Positions 22,063-33,358 of a stretch of 64,000 bases of DNA are shown here, in pieces. The stretch's first letter is position 1. Each line of letters starts with the position of its first letter. The stretch covers positions 1,050,001 to 1,114,000 of the forward strand of contig JAEMWC010000004.1 of NCBI GenBank assembly GCA_016490735.1. The letters run 5' to 3'. The notes beneath the pieces were generated by a model that was not told the DNA's origin, made no database searches, and was given only the letters and a program-made list of their open reading frames with translations. This DNA is from Pachyseris speciosa. Taxonomy: Eukaryota > Cnidaria > Anthozoa > Scleractinia > Pachyseridae. The translations under genes were made by a program, and so were the position numbers.

Positions 22063-24528
22063 TTGACAAGAAAATCTCTTTCATCCGATCACCGAATAGG
22101 GTGAGAGTTTCCCTTTTCGGTAAAACTGCAAAGGATTATAACTTTATTTGGGCCTTCTATTAAGAAATTCTACATTCGTGACTACGCTGATTGATTTGCT
22201 CTACCTAAATAAACAGGCATATTTTTATAATTTGTAGTCTAGCTATGTATTTTGTACTGATCTGTTCTATTCAAATAAAGCAGTTTTGAAGCTATAAAGT
22301 GTCGGATCAGAAGATGATTCGGTGGTCATGCACGTATAATCAGTGTTTAATAAACTGTTACCGAGTTGGTTATGATCACAGATGTACGTGAGTTTTCTCC
22401 AACAGAAAGCTAAAATAAATTTTTGCACCTTTAACACCTCTGTGGTGAGCCGGAATTTTTGGTGAATGATAAGTATTCAGCTCAGTAACTGGAATGTAAT
22501 CACTGAATTTTCAAAGAAACATTTCATCCCGTCCCAAATGGCATCTGCCACTTTATAGAGAAATCTGCCAAGGCAACTGCACATCCTCTTGGAAGGAAAT
22601 AGCAAAACCAACACAAAATTAATTTCATAGTCCACGTTGGCCAAAATGATGTGGTGACAGTGGCATTGAGAGAGGTGAAGGGGAAGGACTGCTACATTGC
22701 TGGCCATCCCAATTGGGCAAATTATTTGTTTTCAGGACCAAAAAATATGAGACTATAGTCTCTGGGCTAAAAGCCATTGTTTCAAGTGTGCAACGTTTCT
22801 TGTCGCAAAATGTAAGGAAAGGAAATCCATACGTGGTAATTAATTGAGCCGTTTTTTTTTTTTTTTTTTTTTTTTAATCTTAATATTAAAAGAGCCACTT
22901 GAGACATTCGCAAAATCATTTCAAAAGAAGTCTGTATCTGCAGGAAATAGTTTAACTCCACTGACAAACACGGAATGTTAATTATATTGACGTATTCAAC
23001 AACACCATACAAGCTTTGGAGAGAAGTTTTAATGCAATTTCATTTTACATAAGCTCACGTCTTCGACCAGCTTAGCTTACGCTCATGAATATAAGCGTTT
23101 ATAAAGCTATCCCAAGAAGAAATTAAAAGCCTTCGGAATGGCAATCACACAGCTTCAGGCAAGTCCAGCGATGAAAGGTAATGTTACTCAATATATGGAC
23201 TCGCTCAATCGTAAATATGGAGTTAAAACCAAACAGAAAACACTCCCTTCGTCTTTGTTGGCTCGTGTGGCCACAGTTGCTCCGTTGATTCCTCACGAAG
23301 TGCTGCATCAAAATTTTCAAACTGGATTCCGCCGCTAAAAGTTGCTTACAGCAATAAATCAATCAGTTGCAATGTACTCACTACCAGAGCAGAGCAGTCG
23401 CGATTCAGCATGGGACGAGAAAGGGACGAGACCAAAAACATCAGTTGCTTTCGCGCATGCTCATTCGGACATGATTGACAGATTTTTTAACTGGGGCGAT
23501 CATGGGGAGGCGAAAAGCGGCAAGATTTAAGGTGGCTGCTGCCCCCCCCCCCCTCCTTCCCCCCACCGGGCCCTCCTATTCCCTCTTACGAAATCCATTT
23601 CATGCGGCCCAGTGGGTTTATTTTTAAACAAATATACGCTCAAACACATAATACTGTTTGTTGCTCTTTATTAAATAACCAAGTTTCACTGCAGTTGTTT
23701 GAGTTTGGTACAAAAACTATTATAAGACGAGAACGGCGTGTTTGAGATTTCAAATAAGCCCCCCGCCCACATCTCTATTAAGCCCCGATCTCTAATAAGT
23801 CCCCCGTCAATGACTCCTGAAATTAAATAAGCCCCCCGGGGGCTTAATAGAGCTTCTACGGTATATGGTTTTGCTTCAAGTTTCGTCCAAGCGGTCTACG
23901 AAAAATTGACTCATTAGTTGTTTTGTAGATTCAGATTGTTTCAAATGAAACCGTTCTACATGCAATGATTTCATAATTACGCTCGCAAATATATTAAGTG
24001 ACGAACACTTATCCCTTTACAGTCTTTAAATAAATTTTCAGTTTTGAAGTTTTGGAAAATGTTTCAGTTAGTTCTTGGAATAGTTAGTACAAGGTCAATG
24101 TTAAGAACCTTGCACAGTGGGTCTTCCTTCGGTTGAATACATGTTTCTTTTAACGCTGTTCCCACATTAACAATTAACTCCCATCTGGATAATTCTCCGG
24201 TCAAGTCAAGAAACTCGGTGCACTAAAGGTTTCCACCTGTGGTAATTTTGTAATGACTGGAATCTAAAGAAAGTAAAACCTGGCAGATATTGTTTGTGCC
24301 TTTGCATTGTACGAAAAATCTGCATAGGCAGAACAAAAATTCAAAAGGCAGAACAATTGATCCTGAAGGTCTTAACATCCGCGAAGAAACGTATTGGTTA
24401 ATTTTTTGTTATAAAGTTTACATTTTTTAGATTTTTTTCTAGTATTTTATTTTACATTGACAATCATTATAGTTTTAACTGCTTCCGGTATATTTCTACA
24501 TAAACACCCCTTCCAACGTAAATTCTCA
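22063..24528. other. Intergenic with unrecognised short ORFs
   Basis: A minus-strand frame at 22477-22707 and a plus-strand ATG frame at 23138-23337 (66 codons, starting M-A-I-T-Q-L-Q) are open but unrecognised; the latter is also open on the other strand. A T-run lies at 22852-22876 and a C-run at 23542-23553. No splice-bounded exon was supported. Confidence 0.35.
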
Positions 24529-24575
24529 TTGTACCTGAAGAAGGCTGGTTTGGCCAGCCGAAATATAGTACACAA
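24529..24575 (+). ncRNA. Second hammerhead-like Penelope terminus
   Basis: CTGAAGA at 24535-24541 is followed by a six-base-pair stem II (GGCTGG/CCAGCC), GAAA at 24560-24563 and TATA. GTAC on both sides can form part of stem I. The layout is the same as at 16324-16370. Confidence 0.4.
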
Positions 24576-24772
24576 AACTTAAAACCATTCTACGTTGTAT
24601 CGGCCCTTGCTTTTATACTCTTTCTTGATTTTATTACGCCGATCAGATCACCAGTTTGATCCAACGTATACCAGCAGGATTATTGTCCACGGTTGCTTGC
24701 TTGAACATTTGATGTTAAATAATTGTACATTCAACTACCCATTGAAAACATAGCCTACGAGCAGGCTCTCCA

Positions 24773-24841
24773 GTTGTTGTTGTTGTTGTTGTTGTTTTTT
24801 GGGGGTTTTGGTTTTTGTTTTTTTGTTGTTGTTGTTGTTGC
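24773..24841. repeat. (TTG)n microsatellite, interrupted
   Basis: Two runs of TTG flank a short T/G-rich interruption (24773-24795 and 24821-24841). Inverted CAGGCTATCC-like sequence on the two sides (near 24757 and 24975) may mark a small MITE. Confidence 0.6.
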
Positions 24842-25160
24842 GGCGCGAGTTATGCTAGCGTCGAAGCCGCGAGTCACTAGACTTGCCGACAAAACGAGCT
24901 CACAGAGCGCGAAGGCATATAGCGCGAAGCGCGAGAGCTCTACCAAACCGTCAAGGCCGCAACAAAACAACTGGATAGCCTGCTCGCAGGCAATTGAAAA
25001 CATAAATAAAGCTGGGCTTAAACAAAGCCAAGTAAAACAATTGAAACCTGCACTTTTCTTTCAACAGAGTTCGCCAACCGAGCAATGTAATTATAGCTAT
25101 GGGTATTGGCGGACAATTTTGTGGTACCCATCTAGTGTATTTGTGTGGTCGCTTTTGTGA

Positions 25161-27522
25161 GCCTTCTGCCGTGATTCCATGTTTAGAGTGGCTTGATCTA
25201 TGCAGAGGGAACTTTCTTTTGTTTTAACTATTTTGACTGCAGCCCATTTAAGAACCATCGACTATAAATCACATGAATTGCTTTTACCCAAAGCATAGAA
25301 ACGAGTACAGACAAAACAATCCATCTTTTATGAGCCCCCCCCCCCTCCCCCCCCACACACACACCCATATTTTATTACGGTTGCTTGCAGTCCGCATAAT
25401 TTCGTAACACGCATTCTAGTCTTTATTACGCTCTCCTATATGTTAGCTGAAGCCCTGGCGCCCTGATGAACTCTATTCGTTTTCCTTAGAAGTGAAAATT
25501 GTAAGAAGTCTTTCACATTTGAAGTTTGGGGTTTTCAGTACATTCAATTACTATACCTGCGCCTACATATACCGACTTTAACCACAACTTTGAATGTTTC
25601 TTTTTTCCAGAGAGACTAATTTAGGCATTCGTGCTTCAAATTTCAGTTCCCTAACTTTAATTAAGCCTAAACAGTGTCAGCCATTGAGATGAAAACGTTT
25701 AGAGAAACTTCATTTTTGGTGTGTAGAAATGTTTGGCCCAGCTGAGGCTAAGGAAACCTGAACTCAGTTATTCGCGTGAAACCCGAATACTTTGTTCCTA
25801 TATATCTTCACAGCGCCGCTATTTCGAGAAGATAAAGGAGTGGCATTACAGGCCCCATGTTCTCGCTATGGCAATGTTTGTCGCTTTTGCAAGTAGCTTG
25901 GATTTTACAGCTGACGTCCTGGAAAACAACAACAACAACAATCTTTATTTGTACTGATTCTTGCGACGAAAAAAAAAATAATTTGACAATGAAAAATTAA
26001 GGGTAAAAGTTTAGAGTACTGGCTGTCTGGAATAACCTTAAGGGCTAGCGGAACCAGGCAGCCAGTTGACATCAGCAATAAATAGAAATAAATTATAGGT
26101 CAGCAAGAAAACTGAAGCACAAATACACACATAAAAAGAAAACAACAACAAACAAACAACGTTTTGAAACTATTGAGGGTAAGAAAGAAAACTGAGTTAA
26201 GTTTAATCAGTGAGTACATTTGAATTCCATAGAAAAATACCGCGAAGAGAAGCAAACTTCCCAGTTTTGAGGTAAAGCTTTTTAAGGAAGATCTTTTGAG
26301 TGCTTCCAAAGTTTTAAAGCTGAAAATATTTGCCTTTGTCTATTATATAAAGTTTCGGGAAATAGCGACTGTGCAATATTGGGAAAGAATGGAGCACGCC
26401 TGAGTAAGATTGAGTGTACGGCACAGGGCAGAGACAGCTGCCAACCAAAAACGACTCGAGTTAGTGTAGGGAGGCTACTGAGGGGCTGAAAATCTCCAAC
26501 ATGATAATCATCATCATCCTACAGGCAGCGAACTTATGACCTTCAAATTTGACGTATCCGGTTTCTCTCGTAGCTGAACGAGTCTTCGTTTCTTCATTGT
26601 CAAAATCAAGTGAATGTTTTAAAATCTTTAACGAAACGATAGGCGATTGATAAAGGCCAGCCCTTTGTCCCCTGTATTTCACTGTTACTCCTTTACACAC
26701 TCTGAAGTTCGACAGAATCCCATCAAAAGTGGTGGAACTACGACATCTTTGTCGTGACTGAAAGACAGGTGAGGTTCAAATCTCGTCCACTGAGACAATG
26801 GCGCGATCTAATTGTCGTTATATTCCTTCGATCGCTGAGTGCTGTTGATTTCATAAAGGTAAAGCGATAAACAAGCCAAGAGAGTGGACAAGAATATAGC
26901 TATAGTCGATAAAAAAGAAAGGGAAGAAAAAGCTGACACTGGGTAAAATTCTACTGACGAGAGAACACTCCAAAGCTGTTACAACATTGGATATAAATTT
27001 ACTGCTAGCTCAAGACACCGCTTACTACATCAACATGAAGTTGATCCGGAAATTGTTGAGAGCCTAGCCAGCGAAGCAAGAGAAAACGGGTAGTGGGATG
27101 GGGAGGGTGAAAGAAATGTTGGGTTTTGAGGAGAGGGGAAAGCCGGAGTACCCGGAGAAAAACCTCTCAGAGCAAAGTAGAGAACCACGCTGTGGCCACT
27201 GCGCCAACCCTGCTCCCCATACAACAGAAACGAAGCTCAAGTTTTATTTGATACTGTTTGTCTCAACTGAAAACATGACTGTTGGCAGTTCATAACTACA
27301 GCAAACGTTTATCGCCTGCCATTGTAATGAAATAGTTCCATGACAGGTGCCTTAAATTCAGCTTCGTGAGTTGATTGTCAGAGACCTTAGAGAGTTTCTA
27401 AAAGGAAGCGTGGGGCATGTGTTTTATCCACTAACTATATGATGTTTACAGTTCGGCCGCGCATAGTGATCCGGGAATATCACCAAAATTTTTCTGGTAG
27501 GTATGCGGGACTTTTCTTGTAG
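25161..27522. other. Upstream region of gene A, no exon identified
   Basis: This should hold the signal-peptide exon of gene A, but I found no ATG-hydrophobic-GT exon in phase 1. A C-run/CACACA tract lies at 25336-25365 and an AAC-repeat at 25926-25940. Short open frames have no motif. Confidence 0.4.
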
Positions 27523-27766
27523 GTTTCAAACTCGTTAGACACGTCATAGAGACTCTTGCTACTGAAAAATTTGGCTGTGGTTTGCGATGCCTGAGAAACG
27601 AAAACTGCCAATCATACAACACCAAATCACCTGGAAATCAAGGAAACATGACCTGTGAATTCAGTGAGAAGACAAAACGATCACGTCGAGATAACTTGAG
27701 ACCAAGTCCAGGATTCACTTATTTCGGTCAAGGTAAGCACAAATTCATGTTCATGAAGACTCTTTT

Positions 27767-27915
27767 ATGGATGTTTCGGCGATGGATTGTGAGGCGGGAG
27801 AAACACGCGCGCGTGAATTAGCGAGGCGCTCCCCTCCCCTCGCGTCGCGTCCCCTCGCAATTTTTTCGCGCGCGCGTGTATTTCTCCCGTTTTACAATCC
27901 ATCGCCGAAATTAGA
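27767..27915. mobile_element. Small foldback MITE in gene A intron 1
   Basis: TTTCGGCGATGGATTGTGAG at 27773 is mirrored by CAATCCATCGCCGAAATT at 27896-27913, with a CG-rich centre of CGCGCGCG runs. It is non-coding. Confidence 0.65.
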
Positions 27916-28404
27916 GACTACTTGCAGTCTAGGAAATCTCTTTTTTTTTCCGAGGTTGCTTGTGACAATATCGAAAAACTCACATCTTTCATTGACGATT
28001 TACCATGCTAGAAACTTGCCACCTTAGTCATCACCAAATACTTTTCCGTTGTTTTTAAATTGCAGTTGCAAGCAGAGGTTGGCATTCTTCTCATCCTGGT
28101 CAATCCTGCAAAGACATTCTAGACTATGGAGATTCATTAGGAAACGGCGAGTACTGAATTGATCCTGAGAAAAGCGGAAAACCGTTTAAAGTCTACTCCG
28201 ATATGACAACTGACGGAAGTAAGTGGTGGCTCATTATCTAAGTAAGGAGAGTTGTCAGTAGCCTTTATTTGAGTGGTGAAGAAAATCGCATGCGAAAAGC
28301 TCAGCAACGCAGGATTCTCGCAGGTTCAGTTAGGTGAAAACGAAAAATTTTAGAGGTTACGGTTTACGAAGACACTCGCAGTTTTATTTTCAACGATTCG
28401 ACGC

Positions 28405-28486
28405 GGTTTTCAATTGAGTGACTTCAAACCAAAACCACTAACCAAAGCACTGCGTAACGCTGACCAATCACAACAGACCGAAACAT

Positions 28487-28531
<45 letters not shown>

Positions 28532-28880
28532 TGTTGACAACGTGGCGCGAAATTGAAAACCAGGGGCTTATATGGCGTGGGTCAATAGATTGGTAAATAA
28601 ATTGGTTTAGTCTATAGAGTGACTTTTAATTTAGTGTCGTAAAACCGAAACCGATGCAATTACTCTGACCACTTCAAGGAAAAAACTCGAAGAACCAATC
28701 AGAATACGAAGCAATTACATGCAACGGGCGCTAGACCTGAGTGAGGGAAAACCCGCCGCGTGCAAGTCACGTCTGGTTTTGCTTCTCATTGGTTGAGAAA
28801 GTGGGGCAGGTTTATCTAACCAATCACAAAGCGAAGTAAAGCAAAACCAAATTAAAGCAAGCGAGCATTAATTTCAACAC
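28405..28880. repeat. MITE remnants and (CAT)n microsatellite in gene A intron 2
   Basis: GGTTTTCAATTGAGTG at 28407 and TTTAGTGTCGTAAAACCGAA near 28631 are pieces of the MITE seen complete at 45151-45433. A run of about 14 ATC/CAT units occupies 28489-28530. Sequence to 28880 with repeated CCAATCA motifs is the diverged body of the same family. Confidence 0.5.
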
Positions 28881-29062
28881 CCAATAGAGCGTTTCCATTC
28901 ACGTGACTACCGGCCATATTGGTTTATTGAAACAAAAGAAAGTATTTGCATTAAAATAGGGTTCAATTCCCAGAGGTTTAGTTTGAGACCCCAACATGAC
29001 CGCCGTTTCTTTGTCTTGGAACACCAACATGGCCGGCGTGACGTCATGTGAAAACACCCTAT
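28881..29062. mobile_element. Foldback MITE in gene A intron 2
   Basis: CCAATAGAGCGTTTCCATTC ... GGCCATATTGG is mirrored by CCAACATGGCCGGCGTGACG ... AAAACACCCTATTG. It ends about 60 bp before the last exon of gene A. Confidence 0.6.
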
Positions 29063-29642
29063 TGAAAACCGCTCAATAGAAGACGTGTGAAATACTAAGA
29101 AGTTCACTATTGACTGAATTTCAGGATGCTGGCTCCTCGTTATAGAAAACCAAGATTCTCTCCACACATTATCAGGCGAGACTTCATTCCGCACCATCGA
29201 CAGTTACAGAAGCAACAAATTGGTTCTCGCACATAGCGCCTTTAAAGAGCTGAGTAAACACCTGCCTCTTACTCAAATACGATTCCACTGCAGTAAACTA
29301 AATGGACGTACGTTCCACGTGTCTACCGTCACTAACCGCACTGGAGAAGCTGTAATCCAGTACTTCACTGGGGAGAGGGATGCCATTCCAGCGTCCTGTG
29401 GATCGTTTAAACAAATTAAGGGAGACAATTCTTACCTCGCAAGTCAATGCGCCAGATGGGGAATTGAAAATGGCCAGTTTTACGTTGGTAAATGGGGGCA
29501 ACCATGGAGCCGTGAATTGTATGACCACACTACATTTGTTCCCAATGAATATCACTGGTTGCCAGCATACAACAGGTGGGATTGTGATGATTATGCAGTC
29601 ACATCGTCTACTGGAGACTTCTGGACGATCTGGGTCCGCTAA

Positions 29643-31148
29643 CTGACGCCGTTATACTGAAGCATAAAGGAGAACTGTAAAATTCTTTTGAAAACTGGGT
29701 AAATTTATTGGGATTTTCATTGCTCGTACATTTTTTAAAAAATGCTTTGGTAATTGAAGTACCGGTCATACTCTATCGGTAAAGCACCTCGTATAGGCCG
29801 AAGCCTCTGTTTCTTTTAACTAATGTCGCCACTGTAATTCTGTTGGCGTCTCCCTGTATTAGCTGCCGGCACGAGAATACCTTTGGCGGCCTTCACACTC
29901 TACACAAAATACACTGATGGAGACCCGGGGTGTACACCCTAAAATGGCCTATACGCTTTAGGTATATGAAAGGGTGGCGATTCCACGAGTCGAAGTATAT
30001 GAAAGGGAAGGGAAATCTGTCATTGAGGTATTTAAAAGGGCTTTTCATTAAAATATTCGAACACGCGTACCTTATCTGCTTATGACTGTACTATTTTATT
30101 TATTGAACGCTACGTGAAAATGACAAGAAGACTTCCTGTTTTAGGTATACGAAAGGGGTACTATTTGTCAATGGAAGGTATACGAAAGGGGTACCTTTTC
30201 TGTCAAAAGAAAACAGGTATATAAAAAGGGTAATGGGTCGGACCTCGGGGCGGAGCCTACCCGTATTAATTTTGTTTTAAACGAACAAACAAAACACAAG
30301 AGCGACAACAATTATAATGCAATAACGCAAACAGCGCTTTCTAAACATTTAACGATTAAGTTCTGTGGGCCGGGATGTTTCAATTCGGCCTTTTCAGTTA
30401 AGTCTTGAGGAAAAATTATTCCGGCAATTAATTCAAATTTTTCTTCAAGATATTCTGGCAACCGTCTGAAGCTTTGCTATTGAATTGAGTTGAAACTGCA
30501 CTACCAAAAACGTTTATGAACGAAGTTCATCGATGGGCGGTCCTTTTTATTGTATTTTGTAACTGTGGTTTTTCTGAATTAGGCCAACACATGGGATTGC
30601 ATCTGCTTTGGCCCCAGAAACGCTTGTATGTATTGATTAGGATGTTGGTCATTAATTGATCATGTAATTTTTTGATATTTTTTTTTTTCTCGGCATATTA
30701 GCATGTATTGTTAGGGGCCTAATCAGCCTCATCAACCCGAGTTGAAATAAAGCTACCTACCTACCATTGCAGTATTCAGCATATTTTAAAAACAGTTATA
30801 TCCTATTTCAAATTTCTAGTTTCCCTTTATGAATTATGCAACCAAAACAACAGTTATTCCATAATGATATCTCACTATATATATGGTGAAGTTAGCGTTT
30901 GGATTTTTCTGAAAATCATTTGTTTTCCTTAGTTGAGGTGGAAAATAGCGGGAGTCGGTGATACATTTATGGACAATGTTTTTTAGCCAGTAATAATACA
31001 GCCGATAACACACTGGTAATGTGACCCAAAGGATAGAAGGATGTGACTAATCCGAAGAAATTTAACAGTGGCGATTTCTCCTCGAGAACGGTTAAAACGT
31101 TTTCTGTTCACACTATCGTAATTGTGTCTACTTTGGCCCCAGAAACGC
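29643..31148. other. Intergenic repeats downstream of gene A
   Basis: From 29960 to 30240 a 'GGTATAYGAAAGGG' motif recurs five or more times at uneven spacing, ending in GACCTCGGGGCGGAGCCTAC, which looks like a decayed repeat element. GAAATAAAGCTACCTACCTA at 30746-30764 is a LINE/SINE-like 3' tail. No gene was recognised. Confidence 0.4.
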
Positions 31149-31456
31149 TTAAGCCGCGGCTACACGAGCGATTTTTTGCTTGCGATGGTGATGCGATTTT
31201 TTCAAATTTTGTCGCGTCGCCACTGCGCGATGAAAATCACCCGTGTAGCCACCCTCGCACAGGTGACGCGACAGCTCAAAAAATCGCAGAAAAAGAATCG
31301 CGAAAAATTAAACTCATTCAATTTCTCGCGATTTTTTTCTTGCGACGTTCAAGGGTGGCTACACTTGCGATTTTCATCGCGCGCTGGTGACGCGACAAAA
31401 TTGAAAAAATCGCATCACCATCGCAAGCAAAAAATCGCTCGTGTAGCCGCGGCTTA
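31149..31456. mobile_element. Foldback MITE, about 306 bp
   Basis: TAAGCCGCGGCTACACGAGC at 31150 is mirrored at 31436-31455. The arms continue through GATTTTTTGCTTGCGATGG and are almost entirely inverted repeats, with repeated GCGATTTT units. It codes for nothing; the arms only make an apparent ORF. Confidence 0.8.
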
Positions 31457-31819
31457 GGTACGGTGGAGCATTTGTTTGTTACTTGTTATGACGTCAGTGT
31501 GTTCAATGTCCATTGCCGTCATTTTTACACTAAACCACCCAGGAATCCGTTCCAGAAAGCTACGTTTTCAGTGACCGAGTGTGAACAGAGGGCCAAAGTG
31601 GATAAAAAAGTTGCATTTTCCACATAATCTGGATTAGTGGGGACCTAAGCATTTTTGTGCAACATATCACGCACTTATTGGCAAGACACAGTTCTTTTTC
31701 CTCAGTTTTTTTCTTTTATAATTTAATTGTACCCGCATACGACTGATCGTGGGTCACCATGTAGTTTTTGTTTTTCAATTTAATATTCAGGTTGAAAATT
31801 TGCAAAACACTTCAATCTT

Positions 31820-31827
31820 AGTGCGTG

Positions 31828-31860
<33 letters not shown>
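31820..31860. repeat. (TA)n microsatellite
   Basis: Two runs of TA are separated by a single C. Confidence 0.8.
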
Positions 31861-32100
31861 CGCTCCAGCTGGGTGATTTGAACTGCTTGGCATGTTTGTC
31901 TAATATTTCCGTTCTTTAAATCGCTAACGTCATCGACCGAAAGTTTCTTGTCTTTCAATCTGGGCCCAATATATTTTGCAAGTTTCTGGTCGAGGCAAAA
32001 TGTACATTTTTTAAAATAAAACTTCAAGATTTAAATCCCCGGTAATGTTAATTACCATTTTGATGACTTAAATTCTTTTTGGTTTGCAAGTATGCCGTTA

Positions 32101-32965
32101 CAGAAATGGTTATTTTAATGCGCTTGCCAATTTCACTTAAATCTTTCAATGATGTTTTTTCTCCACCCACCTCTATTTTAATTGAAATGTACTATCTGAT
32201 CGACGTCAAAACTGTGTTTTAATCCGTCCTTTAAGCTGTATTAAAACATTATGGTTTCTCCTCGATCAAATGAATATCCAGTTTATTTACTCGAGACTGG
32301 CTGCGCTATGATTGACCATTATCATTTTCATAACCTGAAGGGACCAGCCCCGTATTAATTAAAAACGTGAAAGAGAGCACGCTTTTGTTCGTTTGTTTGA
32401 AATTCTGCCGACTGGCTCCTAAAGCGACTCAAAAAAATGTGTTTCGTGTCACTTTCCTCCAATCTGAGTTTAATGGGAAAGGGACTAAGTGAAAAAATAT
32501 TAGTGACTTTCAACGAAGGGATCCCATTTATTCCATCAGAAATGGTTATTTCAATGGGCTTGCCAATTCACTTAAATCTTTCAATGGTGTTTTTTTCACC
32601 ATCCACCTCTATTTTAATTGAAATGAACTGTCTGATCGACGTCAAAACTGTGTTTAATCCGTCCTTTAAGCTGTATTAAAACATTATGGTTTCTCCTCGA
32701 TGAAATGAATATCCAGTTTATTTATTTAAGACTGGCTGCGCTATTATCATCTTCATAACCTGAAGGGACCAGCCCCATATTAATTAAAAACGTGAAAGAG
32801 AGCACGCTTTTGTTCGTTTGTTTGAAATTCTGCCGACTGGCTCCTAAAGCGACTCAAAAAAAATGTGTTTCGTGTCACTTTCCTCCAATCTGAGTTTAAT
32901 GGTAAAGGGACTAAGTGAAAAAATATGAGTGCATTTCAACGAAGGGATCCCATTTATTCCATCAC
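32101..32965 (+). repeat. Tandem duplication, two ~436-bp copies
   Basis: Copy 1 (32101-32536) and copy 2 (32537-32965) both start CAGAAATGGTTATTTYAATG and share long identical blocks such as ACATTATGGTTTCTCCTCGA. Differences are scattered substitutions and small gaps. No coding role is visible. It lies about 400 bp upstream of the first exon of gene B. Confidence 0.85.
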
Positions 32966-33358
32966 AAGCATGGGTGAAAGAAAAGACAAAATTTATTAAT
33001 TGCGAGATGCAGAAAACAAAAATGCCTGTTCAAGTACAACTGTCATGTTTCGAATTTCTTTGGCATGAGGCGGAGACTGTCCAAGTACACAATCCAATAA
33101 ATGCCTAAAACATAACTGCAGATAGCAAATCAGAATCGAGAATTTTGTTATAGTTATGATTCGGGTGGAAACTACATTAGGTTGACTGTTAAAGGTTCTG
33201 TAAAACGCATGGAAACGTAAACGGCATGTAAAACATTTATTAATAATTGATAACTACGAAGGATATGAAATTGACACTGACAGTTGGTCTGGTATTGACC
33301 AAAAATTAACAGTGTAATAGCTCACTGTGGGTTCTGTTTAGGCTTCTTCCATGCAAGT

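Larger units (their letters stand above)
18424..23873. mobile_element. Possible composite bounded by TACCGTARAAGCTC ends
   Basis: ACCGTAAAAGCTCTATTAAG followed by a C-run at 18425 recurs inverted at about 23848-23872 (AATAGAGCTTCTACGGTA). Further 'TAAGCCCCC' motifs line both inner edges. The pair is 5.45 kb apart and could be the two ends of one element enlarged by later insertions, or two independent copies. Confidence 0.4.
27523..29642 (+). pseudogene. Gene A: PAN/fibrinogen-like skeletal-matrix-type protein, probably inactive
   Basis: Three splice-bounded exons are visible: 27523-27732 (PAN/apple: C-L-R-N-E-N-C-Q-S-Y-N ... C-E-F), 28066-28218 (fibrinogen-like start: S-C-K-D-I-L-D ... M-T-T-D-G) and 29125-29642 (C-W-L-L-V ... 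I-R-F-H-C-S-K ... F-W-T-I-W-V-R, stop). All introns are phase 1 with good GT/AG sites. The family is that annotated in corals as 'uncharacterized skeletal organic matrix protein 5-like', secreted and found with the skeleton. Unlike gene B there is no EGF exon and no first exon was found. Exon 2 has TGA at 28155-28157 where gene B has TGG (Y-W-I-D-P), and the Cys of V-Y-C-D-M is Ser. It is probably a pseudogene; an error in the assembly is the alternative. Confidence 0.7.

Noticed and set aside
25733..25957. A possible signal-peptide exon for gene A (M-A-M-F-V-A-F-A-S-S-L)
   Set aside because: There is no GT donor in phase 1 after the hydrophobic stretch and the frame runs into an AAC repeat.
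28206..28250. Read-through of gene A exon 2 into D-G-S-K-W-W-L-I-I
   Set aside because: It resembles the start of the next exon (W-L-L-V) but stops after a few codons; the GTAAGT donor gives a better model.
28414..28596. A poly-histidine ORF
   Set aside because: It comes from the CAT microsatellite inside an intron.
31043..31457. Two overlapping ORFs of 111-115 codons
   Set aside because: They are produced by the palindromic GCGATTTT-rich arms of a foldback MITE.
32437..32679. An 80-codon ORF
   Set aside because: It lies across the junction of the 436-bp tandem duplication and has no conserved feature.
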